Shown: piece by piece, positions 1 through 13,960 of the stretch | Layout of the letters: each line of letters begins with the position of its first letter | How positions within the stretch are numbered: position 1 is the stretch's first letter | Assembly (NCBI GenBank): GCA_003439945.1 | Contig: QVRM01001782.1 | Coordinates: 1,132,001 to 1,196,000, forward strand | Direction of reading: 5' to 3' | DNA: 64,000 nt | Source: Dermanyssus gallinae | Taxonomy: Eukaryota > Arthropoda > Arachnida > Mesostigmata > Dermanyssidae | The notes under the pieces: generated by a model | Database searches by the model: none | What the model was told of the DNA's origin: nothing | The model's input: the letters and a program-made list of their open reading frames with translations, nothing else | Translations under genes and position numbers: made by a program

Positions 1-5
1 GAGTG
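1..5 (+). CDS. Possible last five bases of the preceding BTB exon
   Basis: The window opens with GAGTG followed by GTGAGT, a textbook donor. The next exon needs a single G in front of its first two bases to make Asp. AGT plus G would give Ser-Asp-Val-Thr-Phe across the junction, the residues commonly seen at the start of a BTB core. Five bases are too few to prove it, so this is a fitting suggestion only. Confidence 0.35.
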
Positions 6-3000
6 GTGAGTGAGGTATAGTTTTAATTGAGTGACCGATTGATTTGAACTAGTGAGCGTACATTTCGCGTTTTACGGGCTTCGCGGCATGTCATCAATTT
101 CCCATTGATCACAAATATTTTCGGGAATTTTGCTTGGGATTGTCCGGTAATAAACTGAAAGTACTCCAAGGAGTATTATAAACCGTTGTTTTTAGGAATA
201 TATCGTCCTCCACTCATCTATTTTTCATGCGTTGAATATCTGGCGTTCTGTACCCATCTAAGAGAGCGAGAAGTCGGCTCGATGGACTGCGGTATCTAGA
301 GCCGGGTGCCTTTCAGGTCGACATCTATGAGTGCCCCCAAGAATTATGCTTCACTGGAGAGGACAACGTTGTGCCCCTCTAGATTCTGGTTGGGTTGCGA
401 GGCGTTGTTGGTTTTGTGGCAGAATACTCGCCTCTCTGATAGTTTGCTAGACTGAATAAACTACTCTAAATAATTCATTGATAACGTTATTGCAAACACT
501 TCAACTGCCTCTATATTAGTTTATCAGAAAACGTGACACCAAGCCAGGTTTCTGACTGAACAGATTCCAGAGTATATAAAGCGTTGCCGGGGGAGGGACG
601 GCATTTCTGTTTCTCTTTCGAGATCTAAACCAACCACAATATTCGTCTCTTGATTTACATATATATGTTATTAAATAGAGATTTAAATGTAAAAGTTTTA
701 GAGTGTTGTAAGGATTAGAGCATGCTAAATGTCATAGAGGTATTTTTTCCTTGCAAAATGCCTTCTAGCTTACATTTTTAAATCGAAGCCCTCCATCCAA
801 AGTATCCACAACCTTTTAGACGCTACTGCATAACCTCATGACATGCTGGATAACTAGTCGAAGATAATTTAATCTGTCCTCCCCTTAGGCGATTAAGTGT
901 TATCAGTTGGAGGACAGGCATCTGGGCCCGGGAGCGTTAGGGAACCTTACTTTTATTTGGATCGTTGCTGTCGCTACATTCAGTACACTCAAAGTTGCTA
1001 TACCTGCTCACGTTCGTGCTCACCTAAACTGCGATGTACATTTGTTTACGAGAAGCCAAGTTGGTTTAATCGATTTAGCAGCTGTCAAGCGCTCCTAGGT
1101 TCAAGGCTTTGTTGAGGGTTCACCGGAATCATCACAGTCATCGCACTGCAGGGAATAACTGCAGGGCAAACTCATGCAAATGCAATGCAGGTAATCGCCT
1201 CAAAGTTCTGTGGTTGCAGCACTCCGCTCAAATCGACGGCTATTAGACTTAATTACATGTCTACTTCAGATAATAGACGTAATAGAAGTAAAGTATTTTC
1301 ATTTTGGTAATTACTACTACTACTACTACTTTAGGTAAGATAATGAAAAGCAGAAATGTAAATTTGGCATTAGGATAACCTTGATAGCGACCTTCAGCCT
1401 GTCAGCGTAAGGTAGGCTTAATTTTAATTGAGTAGTTGTTGCCGACTCAAACAACAGCAACATGAAATAAATTCAAATTGTCGGTAACCAAAGTCTAGGT
1501 GAATTATAGCATTGGTGACTGTGCAAACTGTTTGGTTTTGGTGTTATTGTTTACTGTTTGTTCGCAATATCAACGTTACGCTAGCTTGAATACAAGTAAT
1601 CCTTATCTAAAATAGTTGGTAATTTTCTTGCTTTATAATCAAAGAGCTACATTCCTAAGCCTCTTAACAACAGAACTAAGCGACAAGTGATGCTACGTCG
1701 TGTATAATTTTCATTGTAGTCTTCCTTCTAATTAACTTATTTTTAGACTGGCTCTCCGTTTATGACGGAGTACAACTTGAAAATATAGATTACCCCTCTT
1801 CAGCACAGACTTTGAAGAGTCATGTTTATTTTAGTTTTTATGCGCTTCTTTTTTTCTACTCTTGTACGCTGTTCAAACGATCGGGTCTTTTACACCGATT
1901 GAATACAATCTAAGTCTTTATACTAGAGTAGAACCCTCACATGCTCTTACGTATCATACACTTCTCAAGCCTGGGTGTAAGCGTGCTCAGTCCAGCTGTG
2001 TTTCCCTTTCCGTAACAAAAGGCAGCATATATTCTCACGCGATTCCAATCTGCTGGAGTCTCTAAGTTTGTGTGACACTCGCCTGCAAAAACTGAAAGTT
2101 AATCAAAGTTATTTTTTAAGTGCGTTTTATTGATTGAATGTGCGATGACCATGACTTAATTTGGTTTTTCCTTGAGGCTAATGTCCGTGTACGGTTTTGC
2201 ACTGATAATTTAGTATGATTTGTAGTAACATTGATGCATGCTCTAATTATTGACGGCTTTACGTGGCGGCTATTTCAATCATTTCCACTGGCTTGCACAG
2301 AAAAAAATAAGGCGCTCATAAGTAGGTTATTTCCCCTGCTTTGGGTATGGGCACCATTTTGTGCAATATCGCACCCTAATGGTATTGGCTTCATCCCTTT
2401 CAGATGTGACCTTCATCGTAGGGCCACCATCAGCATCGAAGAAGTATGTGGGTCATCGGGTTCTTCTCGCTATGACGAGCCCTGTATTCGAAGCCATGTT
2501 CTACGGCGATATGGCCGACAAGTCCAAGGTAAACTGACCCGAGCGCATGACTGCCTCTAACTACGGACTGCGAGTATACGTGTCTGTTTGCTTGCTTCTA
2601 ATTAGCCTTGCCTGCTATAGACGTTGATTGGCGTTATAATCATCACAAGCCTCATTACTCTCCATAACAAGAATGGCGGATCACACGGCCTCTAGTCTGT
2701 TCAGTCTCTATTACTTCTGCTACAGAAATAGCTTAGGGTAGAGTCATCGTTCGTCACGATAGTTTCTGCCAGCTTTCAAGGTTACAATATGCATATCCTA
2801 AACATTGGTATATGTGTATATATATATATATATATATGCTGAAGTGTCGGAAAACAAAGTAAAAACACACGTTTACCAAAAACACACACACATACGTGAG
2901 ATTGAAACGCTATTTTATTGATCACAAAAGGAGGTATGAGAATGTAGTATATTACATTCCTTACGCAGAAGTAGAAATGGTTGTAGACTCATCAAATGTA

Positions 3001-6000
3001 AGGCTCGATACACAGATACTTTCATTTATACTACGTTTAGCACTTTTTACATATATCAGGCTCAATTACAATAATGCGCGCTTCAATATTGATATTTAGT
3101 TTGTTAATGCTTGTGGGACTATTAGCATACACTTTAGTCGAGAAAAACCCACATGAAAAGTCTAAGGGCGTTGAATCGCCAATTCATTATGTGTCCCCGT
3201 TTCGCGAGATTATCCGTCCGAGGTCCTTCTTTCTCAAAAGCTCAGTTGTCTTGCGGGCTCTGTGGCTTATGGTATCATCTTGTTGGAACCAGAGTTCACC
3301 GGATCATTTGCAGCCGGACGAGTGCTCCGTGGTCTTCTCCGGCTTGGAACATCACGTACTGGACTCGTTCTACAAAACTTTTTCTTCAGTTCACGTGTTC
3401 TCGCTAAATGAATTACGTAGACAGTATATTGTACAAAAAAAACTTGCCAGCATGTCGGTACAGAGTTTTCCTCTTCATTGTAAATGTTCACAAACGCGCT
3501 CAAAAACGTTGCCCAAACTTGTAACCCCGCACCGCCACGTTTTGTTTATGCTAAAGCAATATGAACCATATAAACACAGGGTTGCATATTTGGTGTCTGG
3601 CAATAGTGGGAGGTAAGAGCGATGCGGTAAGTCTCAAAACTCTTTTGCCAGCTGGTGTTTTTGGTTGAAACAGGCAAATGTTACCGCATATCTCTGACGA
3701 ACATTAACATTGCATAGACAAATACCAATCACATCCTGAGCTTGTTTTTGTACTTTAATCCGTGTAAATGATCCGGGTACTGAAAAACACTGCAAAGCGC
3801 TCTATGAGAGGATACTCGCAATGAGAAAAAAAAGACAAATGCATACTTTTTGTATCACAAACTTGGATGGCTTGCACGCATGCATATATTCGTTTTGTTA
3901 TACAAGAAAATAATGCAGAGGCGGCGTGCAAACATACATAGATATTATAAACATGATAATAAAGTAATTGATAAAGACACGTAAGCCATGCAATGTATGA
4001 CAAAAGAACAAACAATCACAACGTGAAACGTGCGAGACTAGAGGCAGATTCGTCTCATTGATGAGTTTCGTATCGTCAACAACTCGATTGCCATTTCAGA
4101 ACAATTTTGCCAAGTGGTCAAGCCGGCCGGTGTTCGTCGGCGACTGTATTCTTGTCCTTTTTGTTGTTGCTGCTGCTGCTGCCGATGGGGCTGCTGCTGC
4201 TGCTGTGATTGTTCGAAGAAATAAGTTATCCAGCTTAGTGCGGAATTTTTGTGCGTATATATGTAGGTGCCAAGCTCTTCGCCTACGTGCCCCAGAGGGC
4301 CGCGCCGCGGAAGGGGGAGTTTGCCAGGTCAAGGGCGGTAGTATGGATGTATGTAGTAAGCAGAGCGTGACGCAAACGAGGGAAGCGGTTCAGGGCAGCG
4401 TTTTGGTGGGCTGCGTTGGTGGGTCGTTCACGTTTGTTTCGGCTCTGCCCTGCAGCGTTAGGATTCAGGGGGAGGGGGTATCCATTTGTGAGGAGGCAGG
4501 GCCGAGAAGGAAGGGTCTAGGAGAGAGAGAGGGGGGAGAAGTGGACTAACCTCCATGCTTAAGCACTGAGTTGATTGAGGCCCTAAAAGGTTCCGTAAAC
4601 CACAGAGCCACCCACAGTGACAGCCGAAGCATTACCACCAAAAGTAGAAGAAGAACGAGCAGAAAACATCGGACAGACGCCTTCCGACGTGTGTTCCGAC
4701 GTGTGGAGAACGAACGCGCCTCAACGCGAGAAGTGCAGTGGGAGAGTCTGAGTGTGTGTGTGCCGGTGTCGCCCGCTATACGAGAAAAGGGTTGATTCTA
4801 CGTAGCTTCACACCCGCCGGCTTGAGTCAGACCTGCCGTCGTCTCCACTGTCGCCGAGCTGCTATCTCGGCAGTTTCACGCAGATCACGTCTCTGCTCTA
4901 CCAGACACCACGTTGCAGCGTGACCCCGTGAAGATCCACATACCCACAGAGAGAGAGAGAGAAGAGATAGAGAGAGACACGGCAGCAGCGACAGTGGACA
5001 ATTGCCGCCGCTGCTGGCTATACCGACAACACCTCGCTGAGCAAACTGGCCAAGGTCGGGCATGGCCGTTAGCTGCCGCGCTACTGCCCACTGAATTCTC
5101 GGGGCGATGAGGGCGACCCGAGACGCAGTAAAACAGTAGACGAGAGACAATATGACAATAATGTCATGTGTTCCTTGTTTTGATTTGCGGATAGACGATA
5201 GACCTGTTGCCACTTTTGCTGCACACGTTGCTGCCGATACGTTGGAGCGCGACACGACGTGACACTACAATTGTCACCGCCGTTGACAAAACTCGTTTGA
5301 GTTTTTGTTTATTTATTTAGTTCGATTCGTTTCACCATCATTCGGTTATCGTGCCTCAGTACTGCTGTCGCATTTTCGCGCTTTTCGGCCAATTGAATTT
5401 TTTTCAATGAGAAACGCCTCGACCTAGGGTCATCCGTAACCTTTATCAGTGGGGGTACAACGACACCGGCGTGTACATAATTTTTTGTGTACCAAAAACG
5501 GTGTGTCATAAGTAAAGACGCACGTACAAAAAGCACCTAAAAAACTCGCATGAGTAAGAGCAAAAGCAAACAGCTAGCACTAATGAAAATTAACTAACCT
5601 TCTCGCCTGATCCAACCGCTGTATCCTTCCAGTAATTGGAAAGGCTGGTAGTAAACGATATGGTGGGATGATAATAATTATGATAAAGTGATAAAAAGCA
5701 AATCACTTTAAGGTTTACACTGCTTAAACACAAGGTTTAAGCAGTGTAAACCTTAACGTGATTGGCCAAAGGAAAAACGCCGAACATAGTAAAGTCGTTT
5801 AACAACATCCTAGAAGACATTGATGAAATCCCTATATGTTGTAGATTGGAGCGCAGTAAGTGTGGTGCTTCGGCAAATAAGGGCATCCAACAGAAGGCAC
5901 ATGATCATTTACCGATCTATTATCTGCGAGAATGCATATATATATATATATATATATAGGGTCTTCTTGAATTCGTCTAACATACTTTGGGGTCTAGTAT

Positions 6001-6375
6001 AACTCGGCAAAAAAATAACTTTTTCCAATGGAACAAGAGACAGAAATGTCTTTTTTTAAGTACAAGCAAAATAATCAAAAGTGGTTGTATCAAGCTTTTT
6101 ACCCCAACACATCTTCACTAAATCTGCGATTGCGAGAGCCCTAGTCATCCTATCGACAAACTAATCACACCTACGTTAGCCCAAAGTAGAAAAAAAATGT
6201 TGTACTAAAGCTAATTTTTAAAAAGCAACATTCTTTGCAATTTTTAGATTTTGGCTTCTATGCTCATTATTCATTTTTAGACAATATTTCCGCCCCTTGT
6301 TTTATTGGAAAAAATGATTTTTTGCCGAGTTGCAGTAGATCCTAGTGTTTGATTGACGAATTCTAGGAGACCCTG

Positions 6376-6418
<43 letters not shown>

Positions 6419-9130
6419 CGCGGGAAAGGTTAAGAACACCGGGTTGGAGTGGTAGGTTAGGAAGACAGAAATATGCATTCAATATATCGAAATATGCAGT
6501 GGTAGGTTAGGAAGACAGAAATATGCATTTCTGTCTTGTTAGGGGGAGTTAGGGTATTTTAATCAATATAAATAGTTAGGTGTGACTAAAGCGTAGCGAA
6601 TGTAAAAAGGCAGGAGTGTTAAGAACAAAAGAAAACACACCGGAGAATATATTCATTAAGGTGCAAAAGACTATTATTATATAGTCCACAAATATGATTA
6701 CAAGAGACATTTGGATGACAATTGTATTTTAGTCGGGTTTGTGGAGAAACTTAGAAGAGATTCAGAGTAAAGTAATTAGGTTTTCATTGGGGTGCGGTTC
6801 GAATTGTAGTAAAGACTAATGGGAGAAACACGAATGAAGTCAAGACGGTGGAATTTGCGGTAAGACAGATAAGTATCAATAGTAAACAATAGACATATAC
6901 TGCCGTATCCAGTGGGCAAATTAACATAAAGGTAGGGCAGCAAACGCATATGCATAGAACAGACACTCTAAGCAAATGGAGGCAGCATTGGAATGCAATC
7001 CAGCCGGGACATACTGGATACTGGACAAAATCAATACTCCCTGATCCAAAAAATGGTACAGCCTTAAACAGGGCTTTCTTGGTTACTCACAGGCACGCAA
7101 CTTTGTGCCATATTGTTGCTTCAGAGAGGCAATAACAAAGTCGAGCAGCTTCAATGACAAGCTAAAGTGACCAGGTAATGTAATCTTGACAAGACAGTAC
7201 TGTGGCCATTTCCGACAACGGGCAAAGAGGACGACTCGATTTTAGTAAACTTGTGAGTCCCACACTGCCATGGCCATCGGGTCAATCTCAATTTTATACA
7301 TAGTTAAAACAGGCTTCAGATCTTTTCCGGTCAGTTTCCTTAGTAGCTGATGCTGTTGCTGTCTTACTTTTTACTTAATTCCATAACTGCTGCTGTTGCC
7401 TTACTTTTCACTACTTCTATGTGTCTGCTAAAGAAGAGCCGAAGCGTTAAATTAACACCTTGCTACGCAAAGTGGCAAACGAGTTTTAGGCAGTTGCAAT
7501 CTATATTGGTTCTATGGTAAGTGGCTGTACGTGCGCCGTCTCGACTAAATCTCATATTTTCGATGTTTCAGTTTATATACGAGTATACATATAACGGGCC
7601 AATAAGCTCTGTGAGACAAACTTACTCCAATTAAGGTGATTTCGGCTGGCAGATGTGGACGTTTCGTTTTTGTCTAGTGCTGACAATTGGATACCAGTTG
7701 AATATAGAGATTTCATAGTATAACTGTGTAATCTTGGCTAGCTCTTCTAACGGTCTGTACAAGGCGGGAATGAGGCAAATCCAGAAAATGAATCGTGGAG
7801 AGCTGATGATTATGACGACTACGACGACGGCATTGACATTCGACTAATTTGCATCCGCCCGCTGATTAGTAAAAGATGACCACCTACGAGTTCATTCATC
7901 TATTTATCAAATGATCACCTGAGAGAGGCTAGCTGCTATTTAGAGCGTGACTCCGCATGACCTTCAATGGTTTTCCGTTGTACCGGCCTGCGCTAACGAG
8001 TTTATTCCTGTATACGGTCAGGAAGAAGGCTAAACGGGGTGTGGGGTAGTCAGTGAGGTGAGCTGGTTGGCATTGGCAGGGCCGTACATCGCGCCGCACG
8101 GTTTGGGGGCAAAACAGTGTTCAGAGGCCATCAGAGATAGTCTCTGCAGGTGACGCATTATGGCTGAGCCCCCCCCCGGCCCCCTATATTAGCCCGAGGG
8201 TACTTGAGCTTCAGATGAAGGTAGGATACCGTCATCAGATCCGCCATCAACATAGAAGTGTGTATGGTAATGCGCGTGCTGTGGCGATTGTACTCAATGA
8301 GCCTACAGTTGTATCCGGTTTGAGTGATGAACAACTTTATTCATAGTATGAATATTGTTATGCTATTTAATAGTAATGTCGGCAGCCGTCGCGGTGTTTG
8401 TGTCAACACATTGCAGGCGGAGTTTAACGGAGCATTCAAATAGGGCTTGTCTTAATTGAGCGCCGGTTAATGGTGCTGTTTGGCTGTCGTTTTGTTTCCG
8501 TCAACACACAGATGCCTAATAAGGCAAGAGCCCACCTTAACAAACAGTATGTAACGATAATTTTGGCTGCTATTGAAGCGTCGGGCAGCTTGATCTCCAA
8601 AAAATGTTAAACGAGTAACATATACGTTCTACTCATAAACTCGTTTCCCTGCCCGTTTCTATACCAAAATACTTACCAAAGACGGCAACCTTCCTAGCTC
8701 CTGTGTAGGCAACAATTTTTGAATTTGTCGTCGAGTGCAACAATTACAAGAGCGACTAGCTAGAGATGGTACAAATTCTACTTGTTGTAGCAGTGGCTTG
8801 TAAGACCAACTTACCCTTCTGAAAAAGACTAGGGCATTGCCATGCTCAGCTGCTATACTTCGTTGCTAGGGTAGATTTGAAAGTCTAGTGTAAGCATGTC
8901 ATATCCTGACTGAACGTGGACCAAAGTGATGGCATATTTTGTAGTCGTCTGTCGTTCGACAATAAGAAGAAGTCTATTGATTCTACGATTTATTAAATGG
9001 TATTGAAATACAAATATACATTGCTATGCCTAGAATTGCTAAATGACGTACCTTAAAGGAATGGGAACGAGTGCACCGAAAAGAGTCATACATGGGCAGA
9101 GTCTGAACGGTTTTAGCCGGGTGTAAAGTC

Positions 9131-9174
<44 letters not shown>

Positions 9175-12100
9175 GCCATGGTTTATTTACGGGACTGCAT
9201 ACATTCACATGCTTACGTTCTTGTTATGAAAAGTGGTACAAGGGTTTGGGAGTAAAAGAAGAAAACGAAGAAAATAAAACAGAGTTAATACCTATACCAT
9301 ATTATTGGCGATACTGATACACAAGGCAAAAGAGCACACTGAGCTATAACTTGATAAACAATATAACTCGAAATGATAAGTGAAAATGAAAATAATAGAT
9401 CATCGCCCTAAGTAAATGACATTTACAGTCATTACAGTCACTAATCACTTGAAATTGCCATTACGACTGCTCGACTTTGTGCGGCGGTTTTTTATTTTTG
9501 TCTTGGAGACAAATTGTGCAAATATTCTCACATCAGAAATAGATTTCTGATTCTTTTAAAGAACCGCTATAGGAGCTATGCCTATCAGGGAACCGAGTCT
9601 TAAGTTTTGAGACAGTAGGTCTCGCTTTATATTAGGAAAGGCACATGTAGCAGTGCCTTGTACTGTCAGCCTCTCCTAAGTTGCACATACGGGTTAAGGG
9701 AAGTCGGCTTTACAAATGCAATAGAGATATTGCCGAAAGCAGACATCTTTGCTTGGAGCAGTTATGTGGTTGAGTGGGCAAGCGAGCCTCTTTAAAGTCT
9801 GTACCATTTTTTAGAGTCCAGGAAGTATTGATTTTGTACAGTATCCAGAATGGCCCGGCTGGATTGATTTCTATTGCTGGCTCCATTTACTTAGGATGTC
9901 TGTTCTGCTGATTAGTGTTTCGTCCGTGTGGCCGTGAATTGAGATTTTTCTGATACTAGTTCTTTAACTCTTGGGTTCCAGTCTGTCTAGAAAATACCTT
10001 TATAGCCTTTATATATACAGGTAGTTCAATAAGTTATTAGAATGAGCTTTTTAGAATTCGAATTTTGGCGCGCTTCCACCGCTATTAGGAACTGCAACTT
10101 TTCGACTGCCAGCAGTCAAAATATTATGGTGCTTGGCCGTTGCGATTTCGTTTGATCGCTTTTTCCGTGCAACGTATCGGCGTGATTTTGAAAAATTGAG
10201 AAAAAAGAGTTTCGAGTGGTTATCAAGCATTTTATTTCAAAGGTTGGAATGCGACCCAAGTGAAAACTGAGTTAGACGAGGTGTACGGTGACTCTGCGCC
10301 ATGTTTTGCCACTGTTTCCAACTGGATTAATGAGTTAAAAAGAGGTCGCAGGAGCACCGGGATGAACTACGTTCAAAACGCCCAAAAACTGCAACTGATT
10401 AGGAAAACGTGGAAAAGGTGCGGAAAATCGTTGCCGCAGATAAGCGAGTGAACATTAGGGAGATAGCGGAGGCCTTGGGGATCAGTTTGAGTAGTGTGCA
10501 TTTCATCCTGCACGAAAACTTGAATATGAAAGAGCTCAGAGAAAAATGGCTGCCGCATTTGCTCAACCAAGGCCAAAAAACACGCCTGTTTTCGCTTCAC
10601 AGGGAAATTTGGCCAAGATGTCGAACATTCCGTCGGATTTTTGGCGCAGGTTCATGACCGTCGATAAAAGCTGGGTCCATCACTACACTCCCGAGACCCA
10701 AGAAGCATCTTGCCAATGATGTGCACCTGATGAAGGACCTTCGAAGAGGGTGCGGACAACGGCATTGACCGGAAAGGTGATGGCTACAGTTTTTTAAGAC
10801 CAACGTAGAATAATGCTGGTCGACTACCTTGAGAGCGGTAAAACGATCACAGGAGAATATTAGGCAAGACTGTTTGACTGCCTTTAGCAAGAACTCATCG
10901 TGAAACGGCCCGCTTTGCAGAAGAAGGTTGTCCTGTTTCACCAGGACAATGCTCCTGCACACAAGTCCCGGCAAGCATCGGCAAAACTGGCCCAACTGAG
11001 GTTCGAACTTATTGAACAACCTTCCTATTCTCCAGACCTGGCCCCCTCTGATTATTTCCTCTTCGGACATTTGAAGAATAGTCTCGGTGGAAAGCGTTTT
11101 TCCAGCAATGAAGAGGTTAAGGCTGCTGTCAATGCCTATTTTCAGTCTAAAGACGCGGAATTCTACTTAAGAGGTATAAAAGCTCTGAAATCTTAGTGGG
11201 AAAAGTGTATTGAGCATCTCGGGGAGTATATCGAATAAGATAAATTTAAAAACATGATTTGGAAAATTCTTGGTTTTCATTCTAAGAACTTATTGAACTA
11301 CTTGTATATACAGGGTGTTCCTATCTGTGTGTCCAAAATGATTTTCTCACCGAGTTTGACCATACCCTAGCGTTTTGGACACACAAATAGGAACACCCTG
11401 TATAGTGCACGGCATAAAGCAGGGCTCTATATTCTATTTATGCTAAGCCACGGCGCCGGAAATCAGTTTGCAGCTCTGAGGCTTTGGCAGTCTTTTTTGC
11501 TGCAGAGCTTATATAAAATGTTTCCGTGAGAACCCTATCTGGGATGAAGGCTAGGTCTTTAACCATGGGCGTGGCTGTTGCTGGGTACCTTTCTAGGAGA
11601 ACGTTTAGATTTTGTGGAAGGCGCTGCGTTAGCTGCTCGTTCAAACAGATGCTTATCACGGGAGGCAACGTCAGTGCCAAGTTGTTTGCCTTTGGATGTA
11701 GGTCTCAGATTGCGACAGCCTTGGTCTGTGAGACCGCTTGGGCTGTCGTATCTAAAGATACTTTCTCTTTTACTGGTCCGAAGAATTCGGCATCGGAATT
11801 AGTACCGCATAAAATCAGGCGCATTTGCCTGTAGTTATCCTTGAAGCTCTTTTGACATTTACACATTGTTTTCTGTCGTGGGTCTCTTCTATTTTCCCGA
11901 CTTGGACTCGAATTTTCAAGGTACTTTCTGTATTTTTCAGGAGTCATTGCTTCAAAGCTTTCCTCAGCCGGTAGCCGGTAGGATTGTTGTACGTTCCGAC
12001 AGTTTCAATTATTGTACATAAGGGTGGTTCAAGGGCTTGCACTTAAGGGCGTTTGAATTATCGCACGTGGTGCCGTTCGAACTTTCATCTGCCACACTAG

Positions 12101-13920
12101 GAATTCGGAATTGGGAAATTGGGAATTTCTCACCCAATGAGTCATTGCTCTTGCAGATGAGTAATCTAGAACTCGGTGCTGACCAGAGGTGTAAAGAGGC
12201 GATTTCCGTATCCACGGCAGGCTTCGACTATCATCCTTTACCGCAAGCACTCATAAAACACGTCCGTACGCTACAGCGGTCGAAACTTAGTATATATCAC
12301 TGAACTCGTGCAGTAACTGTTAATATTATTGATTCTCACATGTTATTATTATAATCAACGTTAAATTGATTCACAACGGATTAAGCATGTACAACGGATT
12401 AAGCACAACTGGATTCATCTGTATCTAGGTCGTGGTGCTAGACAACCAAATCAAAAGAGCAAATGTGTGTTGCAACGTTTTCTTTCTGATTGGACCTTTC
12501 CAGCGTACAATTTGAAGTCGTATATCTTAATGCGCTGATCTAAACTTAGAGACTTCCATTGCATTTCTAAAAAGTATACCCACAGCTCAACTATACAGCT
12601 GTGAAAATGATATACCTTTAATCAATTTTACTGGGAACTTGTCCAGGGTAAGCGACTTGAAAGTAACATTCGATTGTCACCTTAAGTGCCGCCAACATTT
12701 TGTTGAAACGGTGACTGCAGTGTCTCGATTTGTTATATGTTTATTGAGGATTTTATTTTATCTAATCATATATATAAGTTTGTACAAAGATATGATTGTA
12801 CCCAAATATACTTATTGTGTATACGTTTGGGCACATTTGTATAGTAAAGATGTGGCGCTGCTTCAGCGCGTGCAAAACAGATTAATAAAGCGTCTGTCTC
12901 GGCGCCGCAACATTAGTCGCACTGAGATTGCACTTCAGAACCTAGAGGAGTACCCAGGACAAGTGAACGTCCATATTTTTTCGCAAATCAATAATAACAA
13001 TACATTTGCCAAGAATTTTAGCAATCAGGTTAAATAACCTACCAAGTGGCGTAGCTATATACGCACTCAAAATAGCCAATGTTGAAGTCGTCATTAATGC
13101 ATTCGCAGGGCGTTTAGCGTGCCGCGCACATGCTTATGATGGAGTGCGTGATATTTTAAAATGCCATTTTCACATGAAAAATATTTTGTATTGAACTGGA
13201 TGCGCCACCTTAAGCAGGCCCTTACACATAGATTTGGACATGGAGCAAAATATGTTTTTACGGAAAAAAAACTACGAGCTGTACGAGCTAGTTTGCTACG
13301 TCTTATTTAATAAACGCCAGAACACCAGACGTGCGCAATGTCATATTAGCGATTTGTCTTCCAAATAAGGAATGGGCTCTAAGAATTTACGTTAACAAGA
13401 TACTCGAGTAACTGACGAGTACCTTGTTATAAAGGGGTCGTTTCTTGGTCCGTGTTTAAAGGAACTGTCATTTGTGTTGCTTAGTGTGAACTCACATAAA
13501 TGATCAATAATATAGACTCTGGCAGCGGTTAGTATCAAGGTAGTTTAAATAGAACAGTCTTTATTATCCTGATGTGCAGATTAGTTGGTTTCCTGATATC
13601 TACCTATTTCTAGTGCCATATGTCCTGTGAAATTGCTTTTAAAACGCGCAGCGTCGCCTCTAGCCAATGGCGGCCAGTGCCACCGACTTGATACGTGGAA
13701 AGTTGCCAATTTTCCATCTTCCAGTTCTTAACCGAACGTGCTTTCAGGTGATACGAATCTCTGATATTGCCCCGATCGGCTTCGAAAATCTACTTCGCTA
13801 CGCGTACACCGATAACCTCAAGTTGGACACAGTCGATGACGCAATGCTCACGGCATTCGCCGGTAGGTTCCATCCTGTGTTAAGTTACCCCGAAAAATAC
13901 GCAAATACATACAAACAAAT

Positions 13921-13960
<40 letters not shown>

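Larger units (their letters stand above)
2529..13747 (+). other. Large intron (11.2 kb) filled with repeats
   Basis: GTAAAC donor to TTTCAG acceptor. The parts with recognisable content are listed separately: hairpin at 5701, foldback at 5959, LINE tails at 6945 and 9610, mariner at 10018, MITE at 11311, RT fragment at 12630. Between 2840 and 5700 I see only a CTG/GCT run (4162-4207), GA-rich DNA around 4520-4540 and 4945-4980, and chance reading frames. Between 7290 and 9130 I see nothing recognisable. Confidence 0.75.

Noticed and set aside
565..620. TATA-box promoter (GTATATAAAG)
   Set aside because: No start codon or gene follows within reach in an expected frame. The site lies in what looks like a BTB-gene intron.
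4058..4549. 163-codon open frame, Ala/Val-rich start
   Set aside because: The open run comes from CTG triplets and a less AT-rich patch. No domain, splice context or family motif was seen, and it lies in the BTB intron.
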